Assembly: GCF_003057875.1 (NCBI RefSeq)
Contig: NZ_PYXZ01000001.1
Span: 372,001-436,000 of the forward strand
Length of the DNA stretch: 64,000 bases
Source of the DNA: Nocardioides currus
GTDB taxonomy: Bacteria; Actinomycetota; Actinomycetes; Propionibacteriales; Nocardioidaceae
Direction of reading: 5' to 3'
A program made the position numbers and the translations under genes. This document shows positions 41,017-52,121 of the stretch, piece after piece. The notes beneath the pieces were generated by a model. The model was not told where the DNA came from. It was given only the letters and a program-made list of their open reading frames with translations, and searched no databases. Position 1 is the stretch's first letter, and each line of letters opens with the position of its first letter.

Positions 41017-42746
41017 GCGGCTTCCTCTGCGGTGAGCTGGGACTCGACGATCTCGCGGTAGGTCTCGCAAGTGGCGAGGAGCTCGTCGTGGGTGCCGCGG
41101 CCGACGACGGACCCGTCGTCGAGGACGACGATGACGTCGGCGTCGCGGATGGTGGAGACGCGTTGCGCGACGATCACGACCGTCGCGTCGCGGGTGACCG
41201 GGGCGAGCGCGGCCCGCAGGCGCGCGTCGGTGGTGAGGTCGAGAGCCGAGAACGAGTCGTCGAACAGGTAGATCTCGGGTCGTCGGATCACCGCGCGGGC
41301 GATGGCGAGCCGTTGTCGCTGGCCGCCGGAGAAGTTGGTGCCGCCCTGGGCGACGGGCGACTGGAGGCCGTCGGGCAGCTCGGCCACGAAGTCGCGGGCC
41401 TGGGCGATCTCGAGCGCCTCCCACATCTGCGCCTCGGTGGCGTCGGGGAGACCGTGCTGGAGGTTGCTGGCGATGGTGCCGGTGAAGAGGAACGCCTTCT
41501 GCGGGATCAGCCCGAGCCGCGACCAGAGCAGGTCGGGCTCGAGGTCGCGCACGTCGACGCCGTCGACCCGGACGCGCCCCTCGGTCACGTCGAAGAGCCG
41601 GGGCACGAGGTTCAGCAAGGTGGTCTTGCCGGCACCCGTGGAGCCGATGATCGCGACGGTCTGGCCCGGTTGCGCGCTCAGGTCCACGTCGCGCAGGACG
41701 GGGACGTCGGCGCCGGGGTAGGCGTAGGTGACGCCCTCCAGCGCCAGCGTCCCGCGCTCGGTCAGCGCGGTGACAGGGGCGGCCGGGGGCACGACGCTCG
41801 ACTCGGTGTCGAGCACCTCCATGATCCGGTCGGCGCACACCGCCGACCTGGGGATCATCATCATCATGAACGTCCCCATCATCACGCTCATGATGATCTG
41901 CATGAGGTAGGAGAGGTACGCGGTCAGCGCCCCCACCTCCATCTGGCCGCTCTCCACGCGGTGGCCGCCGAACCACAGCACGGCGACCGAGGCGACGTTG
42001 GCCACGAGCATCACCACCGGGAACATCCCGGCCTGCCAGCGCCCGGCCCGGATCGCGACCTGGGTCAGGTCGGCGTTGGCCTGCCCGAAGCGCTCCTTCT
42101 CGTGCTCCTCGCGGACGAAGGCACGCACGACGCGGATGCCGGTGATCTGCTCGCGCAGCAGGCGGTTGACCTCGTCGATCTTGACCTGCATGACGCGGAA
42201 GCTCGGCACCATCCGGCTGACGATGATCCCGATGAGGCCGCCGAGGACCGGCACGGTGACGACGATCAGCCACGACAGGCCGACGTCCTCGCGCATCGCC
42301 ATCACCACCGCGCCGACCATCATGATCGGCGCGGAGACCATCATCGTGAAGCCGAGCAGCACCAGCATCTGCACCTGCTGGACGTCGTTGGTCTCGCGGG
42401 TGATCAGCGACGGGGCGCCGAAGTGGTTGACCTCCCGGGCCGAGAACGAGCCGACCCGCCCGAAGATCTGGGCACGGACGTCGCGGCCGAAGCCCATCGC
42501 CGTACGCGCCGCGAACCAGACCGCGACGACCGAGCAGGCGGCCTGGGCCAGCGAGATGGCCAGCATCAGTCCGCCGCGCCGGATGATGAAGTCGGTGTCG
42601 CCGGTGACGACGCCGACGTCGATGATCTCGGCGTTCAGGCTGGGGAGGTAGAGCATCGCGAGGGTGCCGAAGAACTGGAGGACCACGATCACGGCGATCG
42701 GGCCCTTGTACGGCGCGAGGCGGGTGCGGACGAGACGGAGCAGCAT
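41013..42746 (-). CDS. ABC exporter, subunit A (fused TMD-NBD)
   Basis: A 577-residue half-exporter, partner of the gene after it. Six membrane helices occupy residues 15-320, with [20 protein letters not shown] between helices 4 and 5. The NBD has Walker [11 protein letters not shown], signature [14 protein letters not shown] and Walker [13 protein letters not shown]; the residue after the Walker B aspartate is Ser, not the catalytic Glu, so this chain carries the degenerate ATP site of the heterodimer, as in LmrCD/TM287-288. H-loop position reads VAQRVST (Gln for His), consistent with that. The ATG shares a base with the TetR stop (TGATG). Confidence 0.9.
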   Translation of the reverse strand: MLLRLVRTRLAPYKGPIAVIVVLQFFGTLAMLYLPSLNAEIIDVGVVTGDTDFIIRRGGLMLAISLAQAACSVVAVWFAARTAMGFGRDVRAQIFGRVGSFSAREVNHFGAPSLITRETNDVQQVQMLVLLGFTMMVSAPIMMVGAVVMAMREDVGLSWLIVVTVPVLGGLIGIIVSRMVPSFRVMQVKIDEVNRLLREQITGIRVVRAFVREEHEKERFGQANADLTQVAIRAGRWQAGMFPVVMLVANVASVAVLWFGGHRVESGQMEVGALTAYLSYLMQIIMSVMMGTFMMMMIPRSAVCADRIMEVLDTESSVVPPAAPVTALTERGTLALEGVTYAYPGADVPVLRDVDLSAQPGQTVAIIGSTGAGKTTLLNLVPRLFDVTEGRVRVDGVDVRDLEPDLLWSRLGLIPQKAFLFTGTIASNLQHGLPDATEAQMWEALEIAQARDFVAELPDGLQSPVAQGGTNFSGGQRQRLAIARAVIRRPEIYLFDDSFSALDLTTDARLRAALAPVTRDATVVIVAQRVSTIRDADVIVVLDDGSVVGRGTHDELLATCETYREIVESQLTAEEAA

Positions 42747-43318
42747 CAGGATCCCTTGTGGAGGCCGTCGAGGACGGTGGTGACGATCTCGTCGGTCGTG
42801 AGGATGCGACCGTCCGAGAGATGCGGGTGGCTGCCGGAGAAGGTCAGCAGCCGGGTGATGTGGACGAACTCGGAGACGGGGCAGGCGAGCTCGCCGGCGT
42901 GCGGGGCGAGGAGGAGCTCCATCACGGCGGCGGCCTCCTCGCGGTGGTGCTGCATGTGCTTGCGGGCGGCCGGCGGTCCCACCATGCCGACGACCGTCAT
43001 CAGCTCGAAGATGCCGCGGAACCGAATCTGGAGGTGGGTGACGATGTCGGAGACCACGGCCCGCAGGGGCTGGTCGGGCTCGATGCGGCGCAGGTCGTCG
43101 AGGAACGGCTGCATGTCGAAGGCGTGCTCGAGGGTGGCGGTGATCAGGTCGTCCTTGGACTCGAAGACCCGGAAGATCGTGCCCTCGGCGACGCCCGCCG
43201 CCTCGGCGATCTGCTTGCTGGTGACGGTGCGACCGTGCTCGTGCAGCAGCGGCAGGGTGGCGTCGATGAGGGCGGTGCGCCGGTCGTCGGCGGACATGGG
43301 GGTGGCGCGCGGGGTCAC
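42746..43318 (-). CDS. TetR-family repressor of the ABC exporter
   Basis: A 190-residue TetR regulator: [35 protein letters not shown] carries the HTH (about residues 15-55), and [16 protein letters not shown] follows as usual, then a ligand domain. The GTG at 43318 is seven bases after TATGCT, giving a leaderless start; ATG at 43297 is the alternative. A palindrome of two 9-bp arms fills the promoter spacer, so it should repress its own operon with the two ABC genes and be released by an exported compound. Confidence 0.87.
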   Translation of the reverse strand: MTPRATPMSADDRRTALIDATLPLLHEHGRTVTSKQIAEAAGVAEGTIFRVFESKDDLITATLEHAFDMQPFLDDLRRIEPDQPLRAVVSDIVTHLQIRFRGIFELMTVVGMVGPPAARKHMQHHREEAAAVMELLLAPHAGELACPVSEFVHITRLLTFSGSHPHLSDGRILTTDEIVTTVLDGLHKGS

Positions 43319-43325
43319 GCCGACC

Positions 43326-43354
43326 AGCATAAGTGAGTGAGCACTCACTCACAA
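43326..43354 (-). promoter_or_regulatory. tetR operon promoter
   Basis: TTGTGA (43354-43349), 17-bp spacer, TATGCT (43331-43326) on the minus strand, then seven bases to GTG. Confidence 0.65.
43333..43352. promoter_or_regulatory. TetR operator
   Basis: Perfect inverted repeat GTGAGTGAG-CA-CTCACTCAC lying between and overlapping the -35 and -10 of the tetR promoter. It is ten bases past the pdxH stop. Confidence 0.8.
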
Positions 43355-43361
43355 CCGGTCT

Positions 43362-44042
43362 TCAGGGAGCCAGACGCTGGACCCGCCAGCCCTCGCCGTC
43401 GCGCTCGTAGACCAGCCGGTCGTGCATCCGCCCGGGCCTCCCCTGCCAGAACTCCACCGACTCGGGGACCACGCGGTAGCCACCCCAGTGGTCGGGGGTC
43501 GGCACGTCGCGGCCCTCGAAGCGCTCGGTCATCTCGTCGTAGAGCTCGGTCAGCTCCGCGCGCGAGCCGACGGGCTCGGACTGGCGGCTGGCCCAGGCAC
43601 CGAGCTGCGACACGCGCGGTCGGGACCGGTGGTAGGCGTCGACGGCCTCGCGCTCGAGGACGTGGGCGGTCCCGGCGATGCGCACCTGCCGCTCGAGCGG
43701 GTGCCACGGGAAGAGCAGAGCGCACCGCGGGTCGGCCGCGAGCTCGCGCCCCTTGAGCGAGGTTTGGTTGGTGAAGAGCACGAAGCCGCGCTCGTCCACT
43801 CCCTTGAGGAGCACCATCCGGGAGTCCGGCGCGCCGTCGAGACCGACCGTGCCGAGCACCATCGCGTTGGGCTCGTGCACGCCCCCGTCGAGCGCCTCGC
43901 GCAGCCAGCGCTGGAACATCGCGAACGGGTCGGCGGCGAGCTGGGGGACGTCGAGCCCGACGTCGCTGTACTCCTTGCGCAGCGCCGCGACGTCGACCGG
44001 CGCTGGCTGCGAGCCTGGCTGCGAGTCTGCCTGCGAGTCCAT
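43362..44042 (-). CDS. pdxH: Pyridoxamine 5'-phosphate oxidase
   Basis: A 226-residue FMN enzyme making pyridoxal phosphate from PNP/PMP. Motifs: DPFAMFQRWLREAL, PNAMVLGTVGLDGAPDSRMV, FTNQTSLKGRELAADPRCAL (FMN binding), WHPLERQVRIAGTA, and the C-terminal RMHDRLVYERDGEGW with the conserved RxLxP-like ending QRLAP. An N-terminal Gln/Ser/Pro stretch of about 14 residues is non-conserved. The ATG is six bases after TAGGGT, fitting a leaderless mRNA. It is divergent from citrate synthase. Confidence 0.94.
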   Translation of the reverse strand: MDSQADSQPGSQPAPVDVAALRKEYSDVGLDVPQLAADPFAMFQRWLREALDGGVHEPNAMVLGTVGLDGAPDSRMVLLKGVDERGFVLFTNQTSLKGRELAADPRCALLFPWHPLERQVRIAGTAHVLEREAVDAYHRSRPRVSQLGAWASRQSEPVGSRAELTELYDEMTERFEGRDVPTPDHWGGYRVVPESVEFWQGRPGRMHDRLVYERDGEGWRVQRLAP

Positions 44043-44048
44043 GGCCGC

Positions 44049-44054
44049 ACCCTA
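44049..44054 (-). promoter_or_regulatory. -10 element for leaderless pdxH
   Basis: TAGGGT, six bases, ATG on the minus strand. Confidence 0.55.
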
Positions 44055-44185
44055 GACGCCCACCCGTCGCGCCCGGACGGACCGCGGGGTGAAGTGCGAG
44101 TCAAAGCGGTGCACAATGAGACGGCTCGCGTGCTCGTCGATGGCGAGCCCTACGCCGTACGCCGCGTCAATCACAAGGGAGCGTC

Positions 44186-45289
44186 ATGACCGAGGTGCAC
44201 CACGGGCTCGAGGGAGTCGTCGCGTTCGAGTCGGAGATCGCCGAGCCGGACAAGGAGGGCTCAGCGCTGCGCTACCGCGGCGTCGACATCGAGGAGATCG
44301 TCGGCCGGGTGCCCTTCGAGAACGTCTGGGGCCTCCTGATCGACGGCGCCTACAACCCGGGCCTGGCGCCCGCCGAGCCCTACAACCTGCCCGTCCACAC
44401 CGGCGACGTCCGCGTCGACGTGCAGGCCGCGGTCGCGATGCTCGCGCCGGCCTTCGGGTTCCGGCAGACCTACGACATCTCCGACGAGCAGGCCCGCGAG
44501 GACATCGGCCGCCTCGCCGTCATGGTCCTCTCCTACGCCGCCCAGTCGGCCCGCGGCCTCCACCAGGCCGTCGTCCCCCAGAAGGTCGTCGACGAGGGCT
44601 CCACCCTCGCGGAGAAGTTCCTCATCCGCTGGAAGGGCGAGGCCGACCCGCAGCACGCGCACGCGATCGACGCCTACTGGTCCTCCGCCGCCGAGCACGG
44701 CATGAACGCCTCCACGTTCACCGCCCGCGTCATCACCTCCACCGGCGCGGACGTTGCCGCTGCGTTCTCCGGCGCCATCGGCGCGATGAGCGGCCCGCTG
44801 CACGGCGGCGCCCCCGCGCGCGTCCTGACGATGATCGAGGAGGTCGAGAAGTCGGGCGACGCCACGGCGTACGTCAAGGGCCTGCTCGACTCCGGCGAGC
44901 GGCTGATGGGCTTCGGCCACCGCGTCTACCGCGCCGAGGACCCGCGCGCCCGCGTCCTGCGGCGTACGGCGAAGGAGCTCGACGCTCCCCGCTACGCCGT
45001 CGCCGAGGCGCTCGAGCAGGCGGCCCTCAAGGAGCTGCGCGAGCGCCGTCCCGACCGCGTCCTCGAGACCAACGTCGAGTTCTGGGCGGCCATCGTCCTG
45101 GACTTCGCGGAGGTGCCGGCCACCATGTTCACCTCGATGTTCACCTGCGCCCGCACGGGCGGCTGGTCGGCGCACATCCTCGAGCAGAAGCGCACCGGTC
45201 GGTTGATCCGCCCGTCCGCGATCTACACCGGCCCGGCCTCCCGGCCCGCCAGCGACGTCGAGGGCTGGGACGAGGCCTGGGGCAAGTAG
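44186..45289 (+). CDS. citA: Citrate synthase 2 (CitA-type)
   Basis: A 367-residue citrate synthase of the short actinobacterial type (like mycobacterial CitA). Catalytic residues lie in SGPLHGGAP (H206), GFGHRVYRAEDPRA (H245) and VLDFAEVP (D306), all conserved. It condenses acetyl-CoA with oxaloacetate. The ATG follows AAGGGAG, a good Shine-Dalgarno. There are 143 bp from pdxH; serC is 1.3 kb downstream, as around citA in M. tuberculosis. Confidence 0.93.
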   Translation: MTEVHHGLEGVVAFESEIAEPDKEGSALRYRGVDIEEIVGRVPFENVWGLLIDGAYNPGLAPAEPYNLPVHTGDVRVDVQAAVAMLAPAFGFRQTYDISDEQAREDIGRLAVMVLSYAAQSARGLHQAVVPQKVVDEGSTLAEKFLIRWKGEADPQHAHAIDAYWSSAAEHGMNASTFTARVITSTGADVAAAFSGAIGAMSGPLHGGAPARVLTMIEEVEKSGDATAYVKGLLDSGERLMGFGHRVYRAEDPRARVLRRTAKELDAPRYAVAEALEQAALKELRERRPDRVLETNVEFWAAIVLDFAEVPATMFTSMFTCARTGGWSAHILEQKRTGRLIRPSAIYTGPASRPASDVEGWDEAWGK

Positions 45290-45302
45290 GCCCCTCGGGA
45301 CC

Positions 45303-45914
45303 TCAGTCCGCGAACGGCACCGCGGCGGCCTGCCGCGCGGTCGGCGCGGTGGCCGGCCGCTCGACGTACCAGCTGGTGCGGCCCTCGGCGCCGTCCATGC
45401 TGAGCGAGATGTGCATGTGGTCGCGGTGCCGCAGCGTCTTCGAGCAGGTCTTGCGAGAGCGGCAGCCGGAGTTGAGGTAGGGCCGTGGCTCGAAGCCGTA
45501 CCACGCGGAGTAGATCCGGTCGTTCCAGATGACGTACATGATGCCCATCCGGCGCGCGAGGGCGTCGGTGTCGCCGATCTCGTCGTCGGCGAAGGCCTCG
45601 GTGATGAACGCCTCCGCGGTGGCCTGGTCGTCGAGGCTGGTCGCGTCCAGGGTCCAGTCGAAGGCGCGTCCGTCCTTGTGCTCCGAGGACCCACCGGACT
45701 TGCACGAGCGCAGGGTGCCGCCGTAGGCGCCACCCCGGGCCGAGAGCCACTGCGCGAGCGCCACGGTCCCGGGCCGGTCCTTGGTGACGCAGGTCTTCTG
45801 CGGCTTCCAGGTCGCGTAGGAGTCGACGGGCATGACGTACTTCGACGTCGCCGGTGCCCCGCCCAGGCAGACGAGCAACGCCACCGTCAGCAGCACCACG
45901 AGTCCCTTGCGCAC
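45303..45914 (-). CDS. Secreted M15-like peptidase domain protein
   Basis: A 203-residue exported protein: signal peptide at residues 1-23 (VVLLTVALLVCLGGAPA), then a domain with zinc-ligand-like motifs SEHKDGRAFDW and HRDHMHISL and four cysteines. It resembles the peptidase M15-related ARB_07466-like family, found in D-Ala-D-Ala carboxypeptidases and other wall enzymes. The His-Asp-His set is present but activity is not certain. The GTG is six bases after TAACCT, so probably leaderless. It is convergent with citA, separated by 13 bp. Confidence 0.72.
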   Translation of the reverse strand: MRKGLVVLLTVALLVCLGGAPATSKYVMPVDSYATWKPQKTCVTKDRPGTVALAQWLSARGGAYGGTLRSCKSGGSSEHKDGRAFDWTLDATSLDDQATAEAFITEAFADDEIGDTDALARRMGIMYVIWNDRIYSAWYGFEPRPYLNSGCRSRKTCSKTLRHRDHMHISLSMDGAEGRTSWYVERPATAPTARQAAAVPFAD

Positions 45915-45920
45915 GGATGG

Positions 45921-45926
45921 AGGTTA
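45921..45926 (-). promoter_or_regulatory. -10 element for leaderless M15-like gene
   Basis: TAACCT, six bases, GTG on the minus strand. Confidence 0.5.
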
Positions 45927-45967
45927 GAGGGACGGATGGGGCAGTGGAATACGAATGGGACAAAAAG

Positions 45968-46486
45968 TCACTCGAACACCGGCGTGTCGGCTGGACACGC
46001 CGAGAGAACGAGTGGCTTCCCGAAGCAGCGACTGATGCCGGAGTCGCGGTAGTAGCCGAAGCCGGGGATCGCGGCGTAGCCGCTCGACTCGTAGAGCGCG
46101 ATCGCCTCGGGCTGCTTCATCCCGGTCTCGAGGACGAGCGCGTCCACCCCCGCGTCGCGGGCTGTCGCCTCGAGGTGGGCGAGCATCGCGCGGGCCAGGC
46201 CGAGGCCGCGGGCGGACGGGACGACGTACATCCGCTTCACCTCCGCGGTGTTCGTCGTGCCCGCGAAGTCGACGTCGCTGCGCCGGCGCCACGCACCGGA
46301 CGCGACGGGCTGGCCGTCGAGGCGTCCGACGAAGAACGCGCCGAGCGGAGGGACGAACTCGGCCACGTCGATCGGCGACTCGTCCCGCCCGCCGTAGCGG
46401 ACGACGTACTCCTCTTGGACCGCCTCCACCAGCAGCTGGGCGTCGGGATCGGTGATCCGTGCTTCTGAGATGCGTAGGGCGGGCAC
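45968..46486 (-). CDS. GNAT-family N-acetyltransferase
   Basis: A 172-residue GNAT. Motif A of the acetyl-CoA site is VKRMYVVPSARGLGLARAML, then LETGMKQPEAIALYESSGYAAI, standard for family members close to ribosomal or small-molecule acetyltransferases. Substrate unknown. The GTG is six bases after TACGAT, so leaderless. It is divergent from serC, 81 bp away. Confidence 0.85.
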   Translation of the reverse strand: MPALRISEARITDPDAQLLVEAVQEEYVVRYGGRDESPIDVAEFVPPLGAFFVGRLDGQPVASGAWRRRSDVDFAGTTNTAEVKRMYVVPSARGLGLARAMLAHLEATARDAGVDALVLETGMKQPEAIALYESSGYAAIPGFGYYRDSGISRCFGKPLVLSACPADTPVFE

Positions 46487-46492
46487 GGGCGC

Positions 46493-46498
46493 ATCGTA
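46493..46498 (-). promoter_or_regulatory. -10 element for leaderless GNAT gene
   Basis: TACGAT, six bases, GTG on the minus strand. Confidence 0.5.
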
Positions 46499-46501
46499 TG
46501 A

Positions 46502-48680
<2,179 letters not shown>

Positions 48681-48686
48681 GCCCGC

Positions 48687-48692
48687 ACGCTA
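48687..48692 (-). promoter_or_regulatory. -10 element for leaderless topoisomerase gene
   Basis: TAGCGT, six bases, ATG on the minus strand. Confidence 0.55.
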
Positions 48693-48792
48693 GCGGCGCG
48701 CGTCCCGCGATGGACCACCCGATGGTGTGGACACGACCCGACCCGGCCGAAACCCGGGTGACGGCTCGGCCCGGGTGCGAGAGGCTCGCGCG

Positions 48793-49659
48793 GTGGAGAT
48801 CACCGACGACACCGTCCGAGCTCTCGTGTCCGAGCAGTTCCCCCGGTGGGCGGACCTCCCGGTGACGCCGGTGCCCGAGCAGGGTCACGACAACCGCACG
48901 TTCCGCCTCGGCGACGAGCTGTCCGTGCGGCTGCCGAGCGGTGATGGGTACGTCGCCGCGGTGGCCAAGGAGGACACCCACCTCCCGCTGATCGCCCGCC
49001 ACGTGGGCACGACGGTCCCGGTGCCGGTCGCGAGCGGCGAGCCCGGGGCGGGCTACCCCCATCCGTGGTCGGTCCGGGAGTGGATCCCGGGCACGACGCC
49101 GGACCACGACGACGACCTCGACCGCCTCGCCCTGGCCCGCGAGCTGGGCACGTTCCTGCGGGAGCTGCGGTCGGTCCCGACCGAGGGCGCACCGTGGGCC
49201 GGGTGGCACTCCTTCCACCGCGGCAACCACCCCTCGGCGTGGGGTCACTCGTTCCAGGAGACCCTGCGCGAGCTCGGGGACTCGGTCGACACGGACGCGT
49301 GCCGGTCGGTCTGGGCGGACGCGATGTGCACGGCCTGGGCCGGCGACCCGGTGTGGTTCCACGGCGACGTCGCGCCCGGCAACCTGCTGACGCGGGACGG
49401 GCGACTGGCCGCGGTGATCGACTTCGGCACCTGCGGCGTCGGCGACCCTGCCTGCGACCTCGTGATCGCGTGGACGTTCTTCACGCCGGCCGAGCGCGCG
49501 GTGTTCCGCGACGCGGTGGCGCTGCCCGACGACACCTGGGCGCGAGCACGCGGCTGGGCGATCTGGAAGGCATTGATCACGCTGGGCAACCCCGACAGCC
49601 CGCTCCACCCGCAGCAGGTGCAGGCCTACGAGGAGCTGATGGCCGAGCACCGCGGCTGA
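48793..49659 (+). CDS. Aminoglycoside-phosphotransferase-family kinase
   Basis: A 288-residue APH/choline-kinase-fold protein. Nucleotide strand TPVPEQGHDNRTFRLGDEL, then the catalytic loop WFHGDVAPGNLL and the metal motif VIDFGTCGVGDPACDL, all intact. The family phosphorylates aminoglycosides, macrolides or small metabolites; chromosomal members like this are usually not resistance genes. GTG at 48793 with GAGAGG eight bases upstream is preferred over GTG codons further out (48727, 48775). Confidence 0.82.
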   Translation: MEITDDTVRALVSEQFPRWADLPVTPVPEQGHDNRTFRLGDELSVRLPSGDGYVAAVAKEDTHLPLIARHVGTTVPVPVASGEPGAGYPHPWSVREWIPGTTPDHDDDLDRLALARELGTFLRELRSVPTEGAPWAGWHSFHRGNHPSAWGHSFQETLRELGDSVDTDACRSVWADAMCTAWAGDPVWFHGDVAPGNLLTRDGRLAAVIDFGTCGVGDPACDLVIAWTFFTPAERAVFRDAVALPDDTWARARGWAIWKALITLGNPDSPLHPQQVQAYEELMAEHRG

Positions 49660-49661
49660 GT

Positions 49662-49784
49662 GGTTGGTGGGTGCATACCGGAAGGGCGGATTTCCGGCCT
49701 CGACCCGCCGTGGTTGGTATCCAGCTACCTACCGCGCGGCTCGCAACCCATGAACCAGCCGATTCGGTTGGCACCTGCATACCG
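49662..49784. repeat. Three degenerate GGTTGG...TACCG units
   Basis: GGTTGG followed after 8-12 bases by TACCG at 49662-49680, 49712-49734 and 49766-49784. The first and third share TGCATACCG. The last unit abuts the stop codon of the convergent propeller gene. The intergenic stretch holds nothing else I can recognise. Confidence 0.45.
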
Positions 49785-50807
49785 TCAGCGCGGTCGGAGC
49801 GACCTGACCAGCACGACCAGCGCCCCGCCGAGGACCACCGAACCCACGGCCCACCACCAGAAGCTGCGACGGGCCGCGGCGTCGGCGAGGTCGTCGACGG
49901 CCGTCGTGCTGCCGTCGTCCGTCCCGGTGCCCGTGGAGGGACTGGCCGCCGGCGTCGTGGTCGGCGTGGGGGTCGGCGTCGTGGTCGGGGCCAGCGCCGA
50001 GCGGATGTCCGCCGGCAGCAGCACCTTCAGCACCGGAGCCCGCTGACCCTCGCTGCTGACGTAGACGAACCGGGTGGACGGCGCGGCGATCCCCTCCCCC
50101 TGCTCCTGGCTCGGCAGGTCGAAGGCGCCGACCTTCTCCATCGACGGGAACGCGTAGACGACCGCGTTGGTGTAGGTCCGCAGGACGAGGTGTTCGCCGT
50201 CGGGGAAGAACGCGCCGTCGGTGACGATGCCCGCGACGTCGCCGACCTTGCCCAGCATGTTGGGGGCGTCGGCCGCCAGCTCCGGTGGCGCCTCGTAGAG
50301 CTCGCCGGCGAAGAAGCCCTTCGTCGCGACGTACACCCGGCCGGTGACGGGGTGCACGAGCAGCGCCTCCGCGTCGCGCGGCCCGTCGGGGTAGACGAGG
50401 TCGACGGTCTCCTCGTCGACGGTGCGGTCGCCGTCGCCGACCGGCACCCGGGTGACCTCGACCGAGTCGCGCTTCGTCGAGTTGTCACCGATGTCGGCGA
50501 CCCAGACGTGGCCGGGCCCGGCGGGCGCCAGCGCCTCGACGTCCTCGGGACCGTCGTCCCAGTAGGTCACCCCGACGGTCTCGCCGGAGGTGGTGTCGAC
50601 GGTGAAGACCCGGCCGATGTCACCCGAGTCGTTGATCGTGTGGGCACGGTCGCCCTCGATGACCAGCCCGCTCGACTCGACGATCTCCGGGTCCTCGAAG
50701 CGGAAGGCGACGTCGCCGGGTTCGCTGCCACCGGCCGCGGTCAGCCCGATGACGAACGGCGTGAGCACGGCGACCGCGCCGAGGGCTCTCCCGAGCCGCT
50801 CAGCCAC
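49785..50807 (-). CDS. Membrane-anchored secreted propeller-like protein
   Basis: A 340-residue exported protein: N-terminal signal segment (about residues 8-25), a WD40/NHL-like repeat body (SGLVIEGDRAHTINDSGDIG, VWVADIGDNSTKRDSVEV, AEALLVHPVTGRVYVATKG), then a Thr/Pro-rich linker (TTTPTPTPTTTPA) and a C-terminal membrane helix (about 316-333) with an RSLRPR tail. The linker is a likely O-mannosylation target. Function unknown. Its GTG overlaps the methyltransferase stop by eight bases. Confidence 0.72.
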   Translation of the reverse strand: MAERLGRALGAVAVLTPFVIGLTAAGGSEPGDVAFRFEDPEIVESSGLVIEGDRAHTINDSGDIGRVFTVDTTSGETVGVTYWDDGPEDVEALAPAGPGHVWVADIGDNSTKRDSVEVTRVPVGDGDRTVDEETVDLVYPDGPRDAEALLVHPVTGRVYVATKGFFAGELYEAPPELAADAPNMLGKVGDVAGIVTDGAFFPDGEHLVLRTYTNAVVYAFPSMEKVGAFDLPSQEQGEGIAAPSTRFVYVSSEGQRAPVLKVLLPADIRSALAPTTTPTPTPTTTPAASPSTGTGTDDGSTTAVDDLADAAARRSFWWWAVGSVVLGGALVVLVRSLRPR

Positions 50808-52020
50808 CGATCTGCACCAGCTCGGCCAGCTTCGGCGTGACGCCCCACTGCTCGAGGAGGGCGTCGTACTCCTCCCGCGCCTCCACCGTGCCCGTCCGTG
50901 TCGCGCGGAGCATCGTGTTGCGCGGCGTGTGGGCGCTCTCGACGAACTCGACCACGTCGACGCGATAGCCGACGAGACGCAGGATCGAGGCGCGCAGCGC
51001 GTCGGTGAGGGTGTCGGCGAAGCGCTCGCGCAGGATCCCGTGCCGGGTCAGCAGGGTGTACGGCGAGGGCGTGCTCCCCGAGCGCAGCTGGGCCGCGATG
51101 TCGTGGTGGCAGCACGGCGCGGCGAGCACGAGCGCCGCCTCCCACTCGACGGCGCGGGCCAGCGCGTCGTCGGTGGCGGTGTCGCAGGCGTGGAGCGCGA
51201 GCACGACGTCGGGCGGCTGGGGCAGGGTCGCCTCGCCGATGGTGCCGACCACGAAGTCGGCGTCGATCCCGAGCGTGTCCGCGACGCCGGAGTTGTGGTC
51301 GGCCGACTGCTGCTTCACGTCGACCCCCGTCACGCGCACGGGCAGCCCGCGGACGTGGCTGAGGAACCGCTGGGCGGCGAAGGTGAGGTAGGCGTTGCCG
51401 CAGCCGAGGTCGACGATCCGCAGCGGGTCGTCGTCGGTCGGCCGGCGCAGGTGCCCCTTGGCGAGCGCGTCGGTGATCGAGGAGTCGAGCAGCCGGAGGA
51501 ACTCCTCGACCTGGCGGTACTTCGCCTGCCGCGTCGGCTTGATCCGGCCCTGCGCGTCGGAGATGCCGAGGGCGACCAGCACCGGGTCGTCGCCCGCGAG
51601 GAGGCGCTGCTTGTCGCGGTCGTGCCCACGCTCGACGGCCAGCGGCTCGGAGCGGTCCTGGGTCGTGGTGATCGCGTCGCGCTTCTTGGTGACGCGGAGC
51701 TGGTGGGTCGCCGTGGTGGTGTCGACGTGCCAGTTGCCGAACGGCTCGGCCAGCAGTCCGTCGACCGCCGCCTCCGCCTCGGGGCCGAGGGCGACGTTGG
51801 CGGTGTGCGACTGCGTCTCGTCGAAGGAGGTGACCTGGAGGTGGCGTCCGGACTTCAGGTCGACGTGGCGCAGCTCGATGCGGCGTACGTCGCGGTCCTG
51901 CACGCGAGGAAGTGGCTGGCCCTTCTGGCGTCCGGACGCGAGGGCGCGCACGAGCGAGTCGGGATCGAGGAGGAGCACCCTGAGGTCGGCCAGGGCGTCG
52001 GCGAGCGGCTGGGTCGCCAT
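50800..52020 (-). CDS. SAM-dependent methyltransferase (Methyltransf_32-like)
   Basis: A 406-residue protein with a class I SAM methyltransferase domain in the C-terminal half: IVDLGCGNAYLTFAAQRFL, then VTGVDVKQQSADHN, and the distinctive ALHACDTATDDAL with PCCHHDI. The last motifs mark the PF13679/METTL25-like group, some of which modify RNA or ribosomal proteins. The N-terminal 200 residues are specific to this group and include an SFDETQSHTANV segment. The ATG shares a base with the stop of a 27-residue membrane protein gene (TGATG). Confidence 0.8.
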   Translation of the reverse strand: MATQPLADALADLRVLLLDPDSLVRALASGRQKGQPLPRVQDRDVRRIELRHVDLKSGRHLQVTSFDETQSHTANVALGPEAEAAVDGLLAEPFGNWHVDTTTATHQLRVTKKRDAITTTQDRSEPLAVERGHDRDKQRLLAGDDPVLVALGISDAQGRIKPTRQAKYRQVEEFLRLLDSSITDALAKGHLRRPTDDDPLRIVDLGCGNAYLTFAAQRFLSHVRGLPVRVTGVDVKQQSADHNSGVADTLGIDADFVVGTIGEATLPQPPDVVLALHACDTATDDALARAVEWEAALVLAAPCCHHDIAAQLRSGSTPSPYTLLTRHGILRERFADTLTDALRASILRLVGYRVDVVEFVESAHTPRNTMLRATRTGTVEAREEYDALLEQWGVTPKLAELVQIGG

Positions 52021-52103
52021 CAGACGAGCGCGGCGATGACGACGATCAGGATGAGAGCCCCCAACGCGACCGGGATGACGAGACGGCGGTGGCGGGGGTT
52101 CAC
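52020..52103 (-). CDS. 27-residue membrane protein
   Basis: Codes for MNPRHRRLVIPVALGALILI and seven more hydrophobic residues: a basic N-terminus and one membrane helix. The GTG is six bases after TAGGAT, a consensus -10, and the stop overlaps the methyltransferase ATG (TGATG). Both signs support translation. It is too short for the usual gene callers. Function unknown; it may mainly provide leaderless entry for the downstream gene. Confidence 0.65.
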   Translation of the reverse strand: MNPRHRRLVIPVALGALILIVVIAALV

Positions 52104-52109
52104 CCACCT

Positions 52110-52115
52110 ATCCTA
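52110..52115 (-). promoter_or_regulatory. -10 element for the 27-residue gene
   Basis: TAGGAT, six bases, GTG on the minus strand. Confidence 0.6.
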
Positions 52116-52121
52116 CGGGGC

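Noticed and set aside
39001..42273. A single 1090-residue ABC fusion protein
   Set aside because: The N-terminal 420 residues of that frame are an out-of-frame reading of the first ABC gene; the real genes are two half-exporters joined by an ATGA overlap at 41013-41016.
41013..42746. Inactive ABC subunit A because the Walker B glutamate is missing
   Set aside because: Loss of one catalytic Glu is the normal state of one half in heterodimeric exporters; the partner has the intact DEATSSVD motif.
48727..48793. Longer start for the phosphotransferase at 48727
   Set aside because: The added 22 residues look non-conserved (Arg/Gly/Asp-rich) and lack an SD; GAGAGG is well placed for GTG at 48793.
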